From Streptomyces sp. NBC_00539 (GTDB lineage Bacteria; Actinomycetota; Actinomycetes; Streptomycetales; Streptomycetaceae), in assembly GCF_036346105.1 (NCBI RefSeq), contig NZ_CP107812.1:62001-126000 (forward strand): a DNA stretch of 64,000 nt. Reading direction: 5' to 3'. Every line of letters begins with the position of its first letter. The stretch's first letter is position 1. Positions 25,435 to 33,489 of this stretch are shown piece after piece. Below the pieces are notes generated by a model, which was given only the letters and a program-made list of their open reading frames with translations, was not told where the DNA came from and made no database searches. The translations under genes were made by a program, and so were the position numbers.

Positions 25435-26160
25435 CTACCAGGCGACGGGGCCCTCGTCGTCGAAGAAGCCGCCGGTGGGGCCGTTCTCGTCGAGGGTGGC
25501 CAGGCGGACGACGATGCGGGCTCCTTCCTCGACGGTGCGGGTGCCCTGGTGGCCGTTGAGGTCGGTGGCGACGTACCCCGGTGTGGCGGAATTGATCTTG
25601 AGGGGGGTGCCGGCGAACTCACGCGCGTAGTGCAGGGTGAGTGAGTTGAGCGCCGCCTTGGAGGAGTTGTAGGCGAGCAGCTGCCGGTGCGGTGACGACA
25701 GGTCCGCGGCCTTGGCCAGCGAGCCGAGGCGGCTGGAGAGGTTGACCACGCGGCCCGCGGGCGACCTGCGCAGCAGCGGCAGCATGGCGTGGGTGGTGGC
25801 GATGACGCCGAAGACGTTCGTCGCGTAGACGTCGCGGGCGAGGCTTGCCGTGGTGGCGCTGGGATCGACGTCGTCCTCGACGATCCCGGCGTTGTTGACC
25901 AGGACGTCCAGCCGTCCGAAGTCCTCCTCGACGGCGGTGGCGGCCGCCCGGACGGTGGCTTCGTCGGTGACGTCGAGGTGCACGGGGCGCGCGTCGATGC
26001 CGCCGCTGCGCAGTTCGTCGGCCGTTGCCCGGCCGCGGGCCGCGTCACGGGCGCCGACCAGCACGGTCATGCCCATCTGCCCCAGCTGGCGTGCGGTTTC
26101 CCGGCCCAGGCCCTTGTTGGCACCGGTGATCAGGGCGTACCGGCGGTCCGGCTTCGTCAT
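25435..26160 (-). CDS. Short-chain dehydrogenase/reductase (SDR)
   Basis: 241 aa, NAD(P)-dependent. The cofactor motif is TGANKGLGRETA (residues 13-24), with NNAGI near 90 and the catalytic Tyr-x-x-x-Lys in YNSSKAALN. The Ser is in the VVNLSSRLGSL strand. The sequence is closest to plant-like carbonyl reductase SDRs (EFAGTPLKINSATPGYVATDLN). The start is set at 26160; four CAGGAA hexamers precede it, the last of which forms the AGGAAGGA ribosome site. It may be cotranscribed with the cyclase-family gene. Confidence 0.88.
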   Translation of the reverse strand: MTKPDRRYALITGANKGLGRETARQLGQMGMTVLVGARDAARGRATADELRSGGIDARPVHLDVTDEATVRAAATAVEEDFGRLDVLVNNAGIVEDDVDPSATTASLARDVYATNVFGVIATTHAMLPLLRRSPAGRVVNLSSRLGSLAKAADLSSPHRQLLAYNSSKAALNSLTLHYAREFAGTPLKINSATPGYVATDLNGHQGTRTVEEGARIVVRLATLDENGPTGGFFDDEGPVAW

Positions 26161-26168
26161 GGGGGTCC

Positions 26169-26192
26169 TTCCTGTTCCTGTTCCTGTTCCTG
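26169..26192 (-). repeat. Four tandem CAGGAA hexamers at the SDR ribosome site
   Basis: (TTCCTG)x4 on the plus strand, read as repeated Shine-Dalgarno-like CAGGAA upstream of the SDR start. Copy-number change would alter spacing or strength of translation initiation. Confidence 0.65.
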
Positions 26193-26249
26193 TGGCATGG
26201 CGCAGGGGCGGGCGCGCCGTGTGGCGCGCCCGCCCGCTGTGTGGTCCGG

Positions 26250-27095
26250 TCAGTAGATGCCGAACACCCGGCAGGGGCCGGCGAAGCCCTTGCGGTGCTT
26301 GATGAGGCCGACGAGCACGGTGGCCCCGAAGTCGGGCACGGTGTCGAGGTGGGCGATGTTCTCGACGCCGTAGCGCATGTCGCCGAGGACGATGCGGTGT
26401 GCGCCGGGGTCTTCGATCTGCAGGTTCTTCGAGGCGTCGAGGCTCGGCGTGTCGGTGCCGGCGGCGACGATCGACCGCTCGCGCACGAGGAGTTCGGCCG
26501 CGTCGAAACCCAGACCCGGGAAGTGCGGAACGCCGTCGGCGTCCCGGTTGATGTAGGCCCCCGGTGTGTGGATGCGGTCGCACCAGCCCGAGTCCATGAC
26601 GACGAGGGCGCCGTCGGGGATCCGGCCGTAGCGGCTCTCGTACGCCAGGATGTCGTCGGCGGTCAGGGTGGCATCGTGGTCCTTGGCGACGCGTTCGCCG
26701 ATGCGGATGACGCACAGCGGTGCGATCAAGCGGTCGACGGGGATCTCGTCGGTGTAGATGGGCCCGTCCACGAGGTGCGCGGGTCCGTCCACGTGGGTGC
26801 CGGTGTGCTCGTCGATCTCGAGCTTGTTGGCGTTGAACCCTTCGTCCGCGATGTGGGCGAAGTGGTCGATGTTCGGCTTGAGGACGATCGGTTCCAGTAC
26901 GGGAAAGTCGTTGCCGAAGGTGTGCGTGAGGTCGCTGACCCGGCTGCCGCGGATCAGCGGGGCCGGTGCGCGCCGGGGGCTCGGGGTGCCTTGGGCCGTG
27001 GCGGTCGTGCCGGCCTCCGCGTCCGCGGCCACGGGGCCGCCGCACTGGTGGCCCTCCTGTCCGTGGACGAGTTTCATGACGTCGGGACTGCACAT
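26250..27095 (-). CDS. Cyclase family protein (kynurenine formamidase-like)
   Basis: 281 aa from ATG 27095 with AAGGAGG eight bases upstream. The metal-binding signature of the family H-x-G-T-H-x-D is EHTGTHVDGPAHL. Further ligands are likely in the MDSGWCDRI and LDASKNLQIED regions. Members hydrolyse amides or catalyse cyclisations with Mn or Zn. The N-terminal 45 residues are a low-complexity extension with Cys and His (HGQEGHQCGGP). It is neighboured by an ABM-domain protein and an SDR, as in aromatic compound or polyketide tailoring loci. Confidence 0.82.
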   Translation of the reverse strand: MCSPDVMKLVHGQEGHQCGGPVAADAEAGTTATAQGTPSPRRAPAPLIRGSRVSDLTHTFGNDFPVLEPIVLKPNIDHFAHIADEGFNANKLEIDEHTGTHVDGPAHLVDGPIYTDEIPVDRLIAPLCVIRIGERVAKDHDATLTADDILAYESRYGRIPDGALVVMDSGWCDRIHTPGAYINRDADGVPHFPGLGFDAAELLVRERSIVAAGTDTPSLDASKNLQIEDPGAHRIVLGDMRYGVENIAHLDTVPDFGATVLVGLIKHRKGFAGPCRVFGIY

Positions 27096-27144
27096 GGAGT
27101 CCTCCTTCGTGGTCGGCGGGGCCGGTCGTGTCCGGCCGGGGGGC

Positions 27145-27450
27145 TCAGGCGCTGGTCGGGTCGATGACGCGGGTGCCGCGGATGAGCCAGGTGGGGCCCT
27201 CGGCGATGTGGCCGATCCGCTCGAAGAAGCGGGCGAAGTGGGGGCCGGCCATGTGCTTGTCGAAGGAGGCCGCGTCGTCGTAGACCTCGTCGAGGTAGAA
27301 GCGGTTGGGGTCGTTCTCGTCGACGACGAGTTCGAAGCGCTGGGTGAACGGTTCGTCCACGGCCGAGTCGCGGGCGTCGGCGTGGCTGGCCGCGATGAAC
27401 TCCTCGTGGTGCTCGGGCTGGACGTCGAAGGCGACGGCGACGTGGTACAC
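27145..27450 (-). CDS. ABM-domain protein (putative quinol monooxygenase)
   Basis: 101 aa from GTG 27450, preceded by CAGGAGA. The ferredoxin-like ABM fold is seen in VYHVAVAFDVQPEHHEEFIAA, then RFELVVDENDPNRFYLDEVYDD and HFARFFERI. Such small cofactor-free enzymes oxidise quinols or anthrones to quinones, or act in isomerisation. It stands between the cyclase-family gene and the MFS gene on the same strand, and the arrangement suggests one operon with the exporter first. Confidence 0.8.
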   Translation of the reverse strand: MYHVAVAFDVQPEHHEEFIAASHADARDSAVDEPFTQRFELVVDENDPNRFYLDEVYDDAASFDKHMAGPHFARFFERIGHIAEGPTWLIRGTRVIDPTSA

Positions 27451-27568
27451 GGGATCTCCTGGTGGTGGGTTTCGGGGCACGCCTGTGGCCGCCTCGCCGC
27501 AGGGGCGGCGAGGCGAGGCGCCGGGGGGTGGGGTGGGGTGAGGGTGGGGGGTGGCCGCCGGGGAGCGG

Positions 27569-28816
27569 TCAGTCGACGAGCGCGGGGTCCGGGGCGGGGA
27601 CGGCGGCGGCCGGCTGCCGCGCGGTCCGGCGCGCCCGCACGAAGCGGTTGCGGCTGGAGCACAGGCCGAACACGAGCTCGGGGAGGGTGAAGACGGCGAG
27701 CAGGGTCAGCGAGACGGTCCAGTTGTCGGTCGCGCCGTGCAGGAGGCCGAGCAGCAGCGGGCCCGCGATGCCGCCGACCAGGTAGCCGATGGTCTGCACC
27801 ATGCCGGACAGCTGTGCGGCGGTCTGCGGGTTCTCGGCCCGCAGACCGATGAAGGTCAGGGCCATCGCGTGCCCGGCGCCCAGCGTCAGGCCGAGGATGG
27901 CGACCCACAGGACGGCAACGCCCGGGAGGAACAGCAGGCCGAGCAGGCTCACGGCGCCGGCGACCGCGATGACGGTCACGATGGGGGCGGTTCCGTTGCG
28001 CCCGACCAGCACCGGGGCGACCAGGGCGCCGGGCACGCTGATGAGCATGGCCAGGGAGAGCATGGCGCCGGCCGAGGAGTTGCTGTAGCCGAAGTCGACC
28101 AGGACGGTGGGGAGCCAGCCCAGGGCGGTGAAGTAGGCCAGGGCGCGCAGGGCGAGGTAGCCGGTGACCTGCCAGGCCATGGCGTCGCCGAGCAGCGATC
28201 CCTTGTCGCCGCCGGCGGCGGCCGCGGCGGGCGCGGGCCGGGAGGACCGCTTGGACAGGGGCAGCCAGACGAGCAGGCCGACGGCCGCGGGCAGGGCCCA
28301 CAGGGCCAGGGAGTTGCTCCAGCCCCCGACGCTGTCGCGCAGGGGTACGGCGATGCCCGCGGACAGCGCGGCGCCGGCGCTGAGCGCGGCGGTGGCGATG
28401 CCGGTGTAGAGCCGGACCCGGTTCGGGAAGGCGCTCTTGATGACCGCCGGCATGAGGACGTTGCCGATGGCGAGACCGGCTCCCGCGAGGGCGGTGCCCA
28501 GGAACATGGCCCAGGCTGCGGTTTCGAGCCGGATCAGGATGCCGGCGATGAGGAGCACGAAGCCCAGCACCAGCGCGACGGGGGTGCCCAGCCGGCGGGA
28601 GAGGGCGGGCGAGACGGCGGCGAAGACGCCCAGGCACACCACGGGAAGGGTGGTGAGCAGGCTGACTGCCGAATCGGACAGGTTCAAGGACTGCTGGATG
28701 TCGCCCAGGACGGGGGATACGGCGCCGAGCGCGGGCCGTAAGTTCAGTGCCAGTAAGAACAGGCCCACGGTGATCGCCATGGTGCTGGGGCGGCCGCTTG
28801 AACTGTGGTCGGACAC
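27569..28816 (-). CDS. MFS transporter, CynX/NimT type, with two TTA codons
   Basis: 415 aa from GTG 28816 with a GGAGGAGA ribosome site. Twelve hydrophobic helices are present. The first helix ITVGLFLLALNLRPALGAVSPVL is typical of the CynX/NimT (cyanate/nitroimidazole) branch of the MFS. Leu21 and Leu26 are both encoded by TTA (28754-28756 and 28739-28741), the codon read by the bldA tRNA, so translation is probably tied to development or secondary metabolism. A perfect MarR-type palindrome lies 59 bp upstream. It probably exports the product, or an intermediate, of the neighbouring enzymes. Confidence 0.85.
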   Translation of the reverse strand: MSDHSSSGRPSTMAITVGLFLLALNLRPALGAVSPVLGDIQQSLNLSDSAVSLLTTLPVVCLGVFAAVSPALSRRLGTPVALVLGFVLLIAGILIRLETAAWAMFLGTALAGAGLAIGNVLMPAVIKSAFPNRVRLYTGIATAALSAGAALSAGIAVPLRDSVGGWSNSLALWALPAAVGLLVWLPLSKRSSRPAPAAAAAGGDKGSLLGDAMAWQVTGYLALRALAYFTALGWLPTVLVDFGYSNSSAGAMLSLAMLISVPGALVAPVLVGRNGTAPIVTVIAVAGAVSLLGLLFLPGVAVLWVAILGLTLGAGHAMALTFIGLRAENPQTAAQLSGMVQTIGYLVGGIAGPLLLGLLHGATDNWTVSLTLLAVFTLPELVFGLCSSRNRFVRARRTARQPAAAVPAPDPALVD

Positions 28817-28874
28817 AGTTCTCCTCCTGCGTGAGAGTTGCGTGATTGCGCATGGTCGGATGACTTCAGCAGAG

Positions 28875-28890
28875 CATAAGACATCTTATG
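28875..28890. promoter_or_regulatory. Perfect-arm palindrome CATAAGACATCTTATG, candidate MarR operator
   Basis: Seven-base arms CATAAGA/TCTTATG around CA; on the minus strand it reads CATAAGATGTCTTATG. It lies 59 bp before the MFS start, the same distance as the related site before the reductase at 23306. Confidence 0.65.
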
Positions 28891-28905
28891 GCTATTCGCC
28901 ACCGC

Positions 28906-29109
28906 TTAGCTGCTCGACAGTTGATAGCCGTGGTGATGGCGACGGTCCCGCGGGTACGGCAGGGCTTCGCCCAGCAGCCGCTCGGCGAGGGAGTGTTCGA
29001 CGGCCTGGCGCAGACGCTCGCGCCTGCGCCGGGCGACGTACTGCTCGATCAGCCTCAGGAGCTCGGGGTCGTGCGCGACGGAAGCCGCCGCGGTGGAGTA
29101 CGCGCTCAC
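28906..29109 (-). CDS. Small basic helical protein after KAS III, hypothetical
   Basis: 67 aa from GTG 29109, 3 bp after the ketosynthase stop, so likely coupled. The sequence is helical and rich in Arg/Glu (LLRLIEQYVARRRRERLRQ, VEHSLAERLLGEAL) with a His/Ser tail. No homology is recognised. It is last in the AfsA-type operon. Confidence 0.5.
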   Translation of the reverse strand: MSAYSTAAASVAHDPELLRLIEQYVARRRRERLRQAVEHSLAERLLGEALPYPRDRRHHHGYQLSSS

Positions 29110-29112
29110 CGC

Positions 29113-30147
29113 TCAGACCACCGCCGTCAGTTCCTGCTCCCGGGGCCGCGCGAAGGCGGTGGGCGCCCACCGGGCCAGCACGGCGCCCACCGTCATCCCA
29201 CCGCCGAAGCCCGCCATCAGTACGGTCTCCCCGTCGGCGAACTCGCCCCGCCGGTGCGCCACGTCGAGCGTGATGGGCACGGAAGCGGAGCCGGTGTTGC
29301 CGTACTCCTCCAGCGCGAGGTGCATGGTCGCCCGGGGCAGGCCCAGCTCCGGCCACACCTCGCCGAGCATGACGCCGTTGGCCTGGTGCGGTACGAAGTG
29401 CCGCACCAGCTCACGCTCCACACCGGCCCGCTCCAGCAGTTCGTGCAGCGCCGACGGCAGGTTGTCCTGCACGAACGAGCGCACCCCGCGGCCGTCCATG
29501 CGGAAGTAGTGGGCCCCCTCCCGCAGTGTGCGGTCGTTCGCCGGCATGCGGCTGCCGCCAGCCGGAACGCTGATCAGGCGGTACTGGTCGCCGCGGCTGA
29601 GCAGACTGGTCTCGGTGATGCCCCTCGCCTCGGGCACCGCGCCGAGCAGTACCGCGCCCGCGCCGTCCCCGAAGAGGATCGCGGTCTTGCAGTCCGAGTA
29701 GTCCAGGATCCGCGAGTAGATGTCCGCGCCGATGACCAGGGCGTAGCGGCCGTCCTGCGCGGCGCGCAGCAGCCGCTCCGCCACCGTCGTGGCGTAGACG
29801 AAACCGCTGCACACGGCGTTGATGTCGAAGGCGGCCGCGTTCACCGCACCGATGAGGTGCTGCACGATGCTCGCGGTGGCGGGCTGCGGGTGGTCGGGCG
29901 TGGAGGTCGCGAGCACGATGTACGCGACGTCCTGCGGCCGCACCCCCGCCTGCTCCAGCGCCGCGAGGGCGGCGCGGGCCGCGAGGTCGGAGGTGGCGTC
30001 GCGGTCGTCGGCGCGGCGCCTTTCGCGGATGCCGGTCTTGCGGACGATCCACTCGTCGCTCACCCCCGCTCCGCGCGCTATCTCCTCGTTGCCGACGACG
30101 GTGTCGGGCAGGTACGAGCCGGTGGACACGATTCCGATGCGGGTCAT
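29113..30147 (-). CDS. 3-oxoacyl-ACP synthase III (FabH-like)
   Basis: 344 aa with the thiolase fold. The catalytic triad is visible: Cys113 in DINAVCSGFVYA, His254 in VPHQAN and Asn284 in YGNTGSASVP. The GDGAGAVLL element and the C-terminal FGGGMTVGAVLARW are typical of KAS III. In this operon, between an AfsA-like enzyme and a HAD phosphatase, the natural role would be to supply a beta-ketoacyl chain for an autoregulator, rather than to prime general fatty acid synthesis (inference). The start ATG 30147 has a GGGAGGGACC ribosome site. Confidence 0.9.
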   Translation of the reverse strand: MTRIGIVSTGSYLPDTVVGNEEIARGAGVSDEWIVRKTGIRERRRADDRDATSDLAARAALAALEQAGVRPQDVAYIVLATSTPDHPQPATASIVQHLIGAVNAAAFDINAVCSGFVYATTVAERLLRAAQDGRYALVIGADIYSRILDYSDCKTAILFGDGAGAVLLGAVPEARGITETSLLSRGDQYRLISVPAGGSRMPANDRTLREGAHYFRMDGRGVRSFVQDNLPSALHELLERAGVERELVRHFVPHQANGVMLGEVWPELGLPRATMHLALEEYGNTGSASVPITLDVAHRRGEFADGETVLMAGFGGGMTVGAVLARWAPTAFARPREQELTAVV

Positions 30148-30229
30148 TGGGTCCCTCCCCCTGTTGCGGACGGACCGCCGGGTGCGGCCCGCTGGTGGCG
30201 CCGGGCCCGGCCGAGGGGCCCGGCCGTTG

Positions 30230-30916
30230 TCATCGCCGCGCCGGTCCGGGCAGCAGACGGCCCCATCCCGGCGCGGCCGCGTGCGCCGCGAGCTGCGGGT
30301 CGTCGCCGACGGCGACGGGGTGGCCGACCGCCGCCAGCATCGGCAGGTCGCTTTCGTGGTCGCCGTAGGCCCAGCTGCCCGCCAGGTCCAGCCCGGCGAG
30401 CGGCGCGGTGAGGCGGACGGCGCGCCCCTTGGTCTCGCCGATCATCGGGGCCAGCACCTCTCCGGTGAGCTCGCCGCGACGGATCACGGGCCGGGTGGCG
30501 AGGACGGCCGAAGCGCCGACGTCCGCCGCGATCGGGTCGAGCGGGGCGAAGAAGGACCCGGATACGAGGACCAGGTCCCGTCCGGCCTTGCGGTGGACGG
30601 CGAGGGCTTCTTCGACCTCGGGTACGTACAGGCCCTCGGCGAGTTCCTGCCATTCATGGGCGAACCACCGCTGCCCCTCGTCCGCCAGCCGTCTGGCGCT
30701 CTCGCCGCGCAGCAGGCGGTAGTAGCGGCGGTTGACGTCGGCGCGCGCGGCGCCCCGCAGCGCGGCCTGCCGCAGTTCACCCGTCAGCCGTTCGAAGGTG
30801 GCCGGCGGCTCGCCGCGCCCGCGCAGGTAGAACTCGAGGAAGCGGAACATGCTCTTGACGCGGATCAGCGTCTCGTCCACGTCGGAGAACGCCGCGGTCC
30901 GTGTGGTGCTGGTCAT
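30230..30916 (-). CDS. HAD-superfamily phosphatase, subfamily IB
   Basis: 228 aa. Motif I is FSDVDETLIRVKSM (nucleophile and acid/base Asp residues 12 and 14). Motif II Ser is in LVLVSGSFF, the motif III Lys is probably in GETKGRAV, and motif IV is YGDHESDLPML. The long helical insert after motif I is the C1 cap of SerB-like HAD-IB enzymes. Phosphatases beside AfsA-type genes (SrrP, MmfP) remove the phosphate that comes from dihydroxyacetone phosphate. The same role is likely here. It lies 28 bp after the AfsA-like gene. Confidence 0.85.
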   Translation of the reverse strand: MTSTTRTAAFSDVDETLIRVKSMFRFLEFYLRGRGEPPATFERLTGELRQAALRGAARADVNRRYYRLLRGESARRLADEGQRWFAHEWQELAEGLYVPEVEEALAVHRKAGRDLVLVSGSFFAPLDPIAADVGASAVLATRPVIRRGELTGEVLAPMIGETKGRAVRLTAPLAGLDLAGSWAYGDHESDLPMLAAVGHPVAVGDDPQLAAHAAAPGWGRLLPGPARR

Positions 30917-30944
30917 CGTGGCCCCTTCGTCGGCGTAGCGCGGG

Positions 30945-32018
30945 TCATGCCGGGATGCGCGTGAGCGTGAAGGCGAAGGTGCACAGCACCTCGCCCTTCT
31001 GCGTCGCCTCGACCGCGACCCGCAGGTCCTCGGGGCGCCGCTCGTCCTCGTCCTCGTCGACGGCGGCCAGGACGCCGCCGAGGGTGTAGTCGACGGGTGC
31101 CTCGGCGGGGCGGTGGCCGGAGGTGCCCACGGCGGCGCTCAGCACCGTGTCGTCCTCCAGCTCGCCGAAGCGGGTGAAGCGCACGTCGAGCGCGGTGAGC
31201 AGGGCCTTGGAGGCGGAGAGCCCGCAGACTTCGAGCGCGGCGAGCAGGGCGAGCTGCCGGGCCCCTTCGGCGATCACCATGCCGGGCAGGTGGTCCTGCG
31301 GGTGGTCGAAGAGGCTGGCGTGCCGGGCCGGGATGCGCAGCAGCGCCTGCGCGCTCTCGCCGATGACGACGCCGTCCAGCAGGACGACGTTGTCGGGGTT
31401 GGACCGGCCCACCAGGTGCGGGGCGATGGGTGCGCCGGGGGTGACGGCGGGGTACGAGGCGGAGGACGGCAGGGCCATTCCGTCGCGGTTGTTCAGGCGC
31501 AGCGTGAGGTAGCCGTTCGGATCCTTGAACCGCAGTCCGACGGAAGCGCTGCCGAACACGGCGCCGCCGACGGACAGGCTGATCTCGTAGTCCAGTCCGG
31601 TGACCCGGCCCTCGCGTTCCATGCGCTTGCCGATGCGCACGTGCATGGCGAGGCGGAACGGAGAGGTGCCTACGAACACCAGCTCGGGGCGTTCCAGGCG
31701 CAGGCTCAGGTGGGTGAGGATGAACTTGTTGTCGGCCGGGACCCCGAAGAAGCGGTGGGCGCCGGCGAGGGTGGCCTGGCGGCACGCTTCGAGTATCAGC
31801 AGGGGGTCGTGGTGCCCCGGGCGGAGCAGGTGGTCGCCGTAGTAGGCGTGCGAGCGGGGCAGCTGTGCGGCCGCCGCGTATCTCGTGTCGCCGATGGGCT
31901 GGAGGTCCGTCAGGAACACCTCTCCCAGGGCGTCCCGGTGGACGAGGAGGCGGTCGACGGTGCGGGCGTAGTCGAGTTCCGGGAGCGCCTCGGTGGCGAC
32001 CTCGGTGGCAGTGGTCAT
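30945..32018 (-). CDS. AfsA/ScbA-family gamma-butyrolactone (or furan/butenolide) synthase
   Basis: 357 aa from ATG 32018. Two AfsA hot-dog repeats are visible. The first spans about 20-175 (VFLTDLQPIGDTRYAAAAQLPRSHAYYGDH, DPLLILEACRQATLAGAHRFFGVP). The second spans about 200-350 (VVLLDGVVIGESAQALLRIP, DHLPGMVIAEGARQLALLAA). The paired (H)D-P-L-L-x-x-E-x-x-R-Q-A and MV-x-E-x-x-RQ elements are the family hallmark. AfsA-type enzymes condense a beta-ketoacyl thioester with dihydroxyacetone phosphate to make Streptomyces autoregulators. Neighbours KAS III, HAD phosphatase and reductase complete a plausible pathway. Confidence 0.92.
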   Translation of the reverse strand: MTTATEVATEALPELDYARTVDRLLVHRDALGEVFLTDLQPIGDTRYAAAAQLPRSHAYYGDHLLRPGHHDPLLILEACRQATLAGAHRFFGVPADNKFILTHLSLRLERPELVFVGTSPFRLAMHVRIGKRMEREGRVTGLDYEISLSVGGAVFGSASVGLRFKDPNGYLTLRLNNRDGMALPSSASYPAVTPGAPIAPHLVGRSNPDNVVLLDGVVIGESAQALLRIPARHASLFDHPQDHLPGMVIAEGARQLALLAALEVCGLSASKALLTALDVRFTRFGELEDDTVLSAAVGTSGHRPAEAPVDYTLGGVLAAVDEDEDERRPEDLRVAVEATQKGEVLCTFAFTLTRIPA

Positions 32019-32174
32019 GGTGGCCTGGCTTTCTGTTCGCGGTGAGGGTTCCTGCTCACTGTCGGTGCACGGACCGACGCGGGCGCGGGGCACAGCGGGT
32101 GGAGGGACGACACGACGGGTCGTCCCTCCACGGCTGCGCAGTTGTCGCCCGCGCAGCGCGCCAGGTGGTGGTGA

Positions 32175-33248
32175 TCAGGCCGGGTAGACGTCGCCCGGCA
32201 GCTTGCGGTCGGCGCCGACGGTGCCGATGTGCCAGTACGGGTAGGGCGCGGCGGTCTCGCTGACCTTGTCGAGGCGGGCGAGTTCGTCCTCGCTCAGCGT
32301 CCACTCCATCGCCTGGAGGTTGTCGGCGAGCTGGTGCGGCTTGGTCGCGCCGATGACGGCCGAGGTGATGCCGGGCTTGGCCAGGACCCAGTTGATGGCG
32401 ACCTGCGCGACGGTGGCGCCGCGCTCCTCGGCGACCTGCGCCATGGTGTCGACGATGTCGTAGGCCTGGTTCTCGTCGGTCAGCGGCGCCGACTCGGCGG
32501 GGGTGCGCTGGGACAGGCGGCTGCCCTCGGGGCGGCCCTCGCCGCGGCGGTACTTGCCCGTCAGGAACCCGCCGGCCAGCGGCGACCAGGCGGTGATGCC
32601 CACGTTCTGGTCGACGGCGAGCGGCACGATCTCCCGTTCCAGGTCTCGGGCGGCGATGTTGTAGTAGCCCTGGTAGCAGACGAAGCGGCTGAGGTTGCGG
32701 CGGTCGGAGACCGCCAGGGCCTTCATGAGCTGCCAGCCGGCGAAGTTGGAGACGCCGATGTAGCGGACCTTGCCCGAGCGGATCAGGTCGTCGAGCACGC
32801 GCAGCGTCTCGTCGAGCGAGGTGCGCGGGTCGAAGCCGTGGATGTGGTACAGGTCGATGTAGTCGGTGTTCAGGCGCCTGAGGCTGTCCTCGACGGCCGC
32901 GTAGAGGTGGTGGCGCGTCGCACCGATGTCGTTGGGGTCGTCCGTGATGCGCCAGCGGCCCTTGGTGCCGATGATGACGCGGTCGCGGACCTTGGCGAGC
33001 GTGCGGCCGAAGAACTCCTCGCCCATGCCGTTCTTGTAGACGTCGGCGGTGTCGAAGAAGTTGATGCCGGCGTCGAGGGCCTGGCTCATCATCTGCTCGA
33101 CGTTCCCGTCCTGGACGGTTCCGAATTCCGACCAGTTGCGGTCGGCGGCGCCCAGGAACGAGGCCCCGCCGCCGAAGGTCATGGCGCCGAAGCACAGCTC
33201 CGAGACGGACAGTCCGGTGTCGCCCAGGTAGCGGTATCGCATCTTCAT
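32175..33248 (-). CDS. Aldo/keto reductase heading the AfsA-type operon
   Basis: 357 aa; ATG 33248 and ATG 33242 are both possible starts (MKMRYRYLG). The AKR catalytic set is present: Asp/Tyr in INFFDTADVYKNGMGEEFFG, Lys in IIGTKGRW and His in DLYHIHGFDPRT. ITAWSPLAGGFLTGKYRRG is also there. It may carry out the reduction step in the autoregulator pathway, as dedicated reductases do in other systems, or serve the neighbouring tailoring genes. It diverges from the FAD monooxygenase gene, with a MarR-type palindrome between them. Confidence 0.88.
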   Translation of the reverse strand: MKMRYRYLGDTGLSVSELCFGAMTFGGGASFLGAADRNWSEFGTVQDGNVEQMMSQALDAGINFFDTADVYKNGMGEEFFGRTLAKVRDRVIIGTKGRWRITDDPNDIGATRHHLYAAVEDSLRRLNTDYIDLYHIHGFDPRTSLDETLRVLDDLIRSGKVRYIGVSNFAGWQLMKALAVSDRRNLSRFVCYQGYYNIAARDLEREIVPLAVDQNVGITAWSPLAGGFLTGKYRRGEGRPEGSRLSQRTPAESAPLTDENQAYDIVDTMAQVAEERGATVAQVAINWVLAKPGITSAVIGATKPHQLADNLQAMEWTLSEDELARLDKVSETAAPYPYWHIGTVGADRKLPGDVYPA

Positions 33249-33445
33249 CCTGCTTTCGGTCGATGGGTGTTCGGGTGCGGAGGGGGTGCCGGGGGGGGGA
33301 GGAGGGAGCGCCTGGGCTGACGGGGGGCTTGCCAGGCGCTCCCGGTACGTGGGGGCGCGTCTCGGGTGGCGTCGGGGGGCTGCTCGCCTTCGATGGCCCG
33401 TTCCTCTCGCCAGGCCCCGAGCGGGGATGTAAGGTTTCGAAGAAA

Positions 33446-33461
33446 CATAAGAGATTTGATG
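33446..33461. promoter_or_regulatory. CATAAGAGATTTGATG, candidate MarR-type site in a divergent promoter
   Basis: 13 of 16 bases match CATAAGACATCTTATG (28875-28890). It lies 29 bp before the FAD monooxygenase ATG and 198 bp from the divergent reductase start. Confidence 0.4.
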
Positions 33462-33489
33462 GTTGTCGTCAATGAGAGGCGGGACGGAT

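Noticed and set aside
26250-28853. 867-codon minus frame covering cyclase, ABM and MFS genes
   Set aside because: Only its last 281 codons encode a real protein (cyclase family). The rest is a shadow of the ABM and MFS genes, which are in other frames.
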